From Cyanobacteria bacterium OH_CFB_184 (GTDB lineage Bacteria; Cyanobacteriota; Vampirovibrionia; Gastranaerophilales; Gastranaerophilaceae): a DNA stretch of 6,219 bases. Below, in pieces: positions 5,786 to 6,219 of the stretch (its first letter is position 1; every line of letters begins with the position of its first letter). Location: assembly GCA_023414155.1 (NCBI GenBank), contig JAEZOG010000039.1, positions 1-6,219 on the forward strand, written 5' to 3'. The notes under the pieces were generated by a model. It saw only the letters and a program-made list of their open reading frames with translations. It ran no database searches and was not told the DNA's origin. The position numbers were made by a program, and so were the translations under genes.

Positions 5786-6219
5786 ATGAAATACCAAAAG
5801 ATTGAAGAAATAAAAAACATTCCTTACAAAATTGTTTCTCTTGGACACAATTGTTTCCCCAGAACGGTTCTAACAAGATGGGGAGTAAAGCCATGCAAAG
5901 ATAAAGGCGAACTGTCTATGCCTTTTGACTTAGCGACTTATGAAACTTTTGAAATCACAAAGCAAATAAAAGAAGACTTTAAAACTTTTTTTGAAAATAT
6001 TGAATACAAAAAACCAAAATATTTTTTCAGCAAAAATCAATACTGGATTAAAGCCCCTGATTGTATTGAATTTGTTCACGAAAAAAATATCGGACAAAAT
6101 GACAAAAATAGGTTAATTCAAACTTATGAAAAAAGAATAGAAAATTTTAGACAAGTTTTAAAAAATGATACTCCGATACTATTTGTACAATTACTTGGAG
6201 ATTGTGACGATACAAAAAA
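5786..6219 (+). CDS. DUF1796 family putative papain-like cysteine peptidase, N-terminal part (cut by window edge)
   Basis: An open frame runs from the ATG to the right edge without a stop, giving 144 complete codons. It begins MKYQKIEEIK, then IVSLGHNCFPRTVLTRWG (16-33) and SMPFDLATYETFE (44-56). This pattern of SLG-x-NC followed by a [SM]-x-PFD motif is what I recognise as DUF1796, a family annotated as putative papain-like cysteine peptidases. C23 would be the candidate nucleophile; H97 in EFVHEK and later residues are possible partners. Activity in the family is inferred, not proven. The protein is hydrophilic, with no signal peptide or membrane helix, so it is probably cytoplasmic. An in-frame TAA at 5780-5782 precedes the ATG, which is the first usable start. 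There is no Shine-Dalgarno. The C-terminus and downstream neighbours are not visible, so the pathway is unknown. Confidence 0.82.
   Translation, partial: MKYQKIEEIKNIPYKIVSLGHNCFPRTVLTRWGVKPCKDKGELSMPFDLATYETFEITKQIKEDFKTFFENIEYKKPKYFFSKNQYWIKAPDCIEFVHEKNIGQNDKNRLIQTYEKRIENFRQVLKNDTPILFVQLLGDCDDTK

Noticed and set aside
5700..5894. Open minus-strand frame of 64 codons overlapping the start of the DUF1796 gene
   Set aside because: It lies antisense to a recognisable coding start and the yitT promoter, and its translation resembles no family. It has no supporting ribosome-binding site.

Overview
This window is an AT-rich bacterial chromosome segment made of housekeeping genes, with no mobile element, CRISPR array, rRNA or tRNA that I can find. 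Five genes lie on the minus strand. In transcription order they are a YitT-family membrane protein (4855-5688), aspS (2958-4739), dnaA (1469-2881), murF (106-1428) and the first 36 codons of mraY (1-109). A sixth gene on the plus strand (5786 onward, cut by the window edge) diverges from yitT and encodes a DUF1796-type putative papain-like cysteine peptidase.

Region by region: mraY overlaps the end of murF by 4 bp, and murF starts 40 bp after dnaA, so dnaA-murF-mraY reads as one co-directional block joining replication initiation to the last cytoplasmic and first membrane steps of peptidoglycan precursor synthesis. dnaA follows aspS after a 76-bp gap. On the transcribed strand that gap contains two overlapping, mutually exclusive hairpins just before a TTG start codon. 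This is the most interesting regulatory structure in the window. A 115-bp AT-rich gap separates yitT from aspS. A 97-bp divergent promoter region separates yitT from the DUF1796 gene. It holds a clear -10 for yitT, a good -35/-10 pair for the DUF1796 gene placed so that transcription would start on the A of the ATG (a predicted leaderless mRNA), and a small inverted repeat between the two.

Organism: the low GC, the cyanobacterial-like flavour of AspRS (for example the MEMSF and PDTRFDLEL stretches), and a dnaA that sits beside aspS and murF rather than dnaN and an origin are compatible with a non-photosynthetic cyanobacterial relative (Melainabacteria/Vampirovibrionia type). A Firmicutes-like lineage, where YitT proteins are common, is not excluded. 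This is a tentative inference from remembered family features. I see no evidence here for a wholly new multi-gene system. The points worth a second look are the dnaA leader, a charge reversal in the DnaA DNA-recognition helix, and the divergent promoter of the DUF1796 gene.
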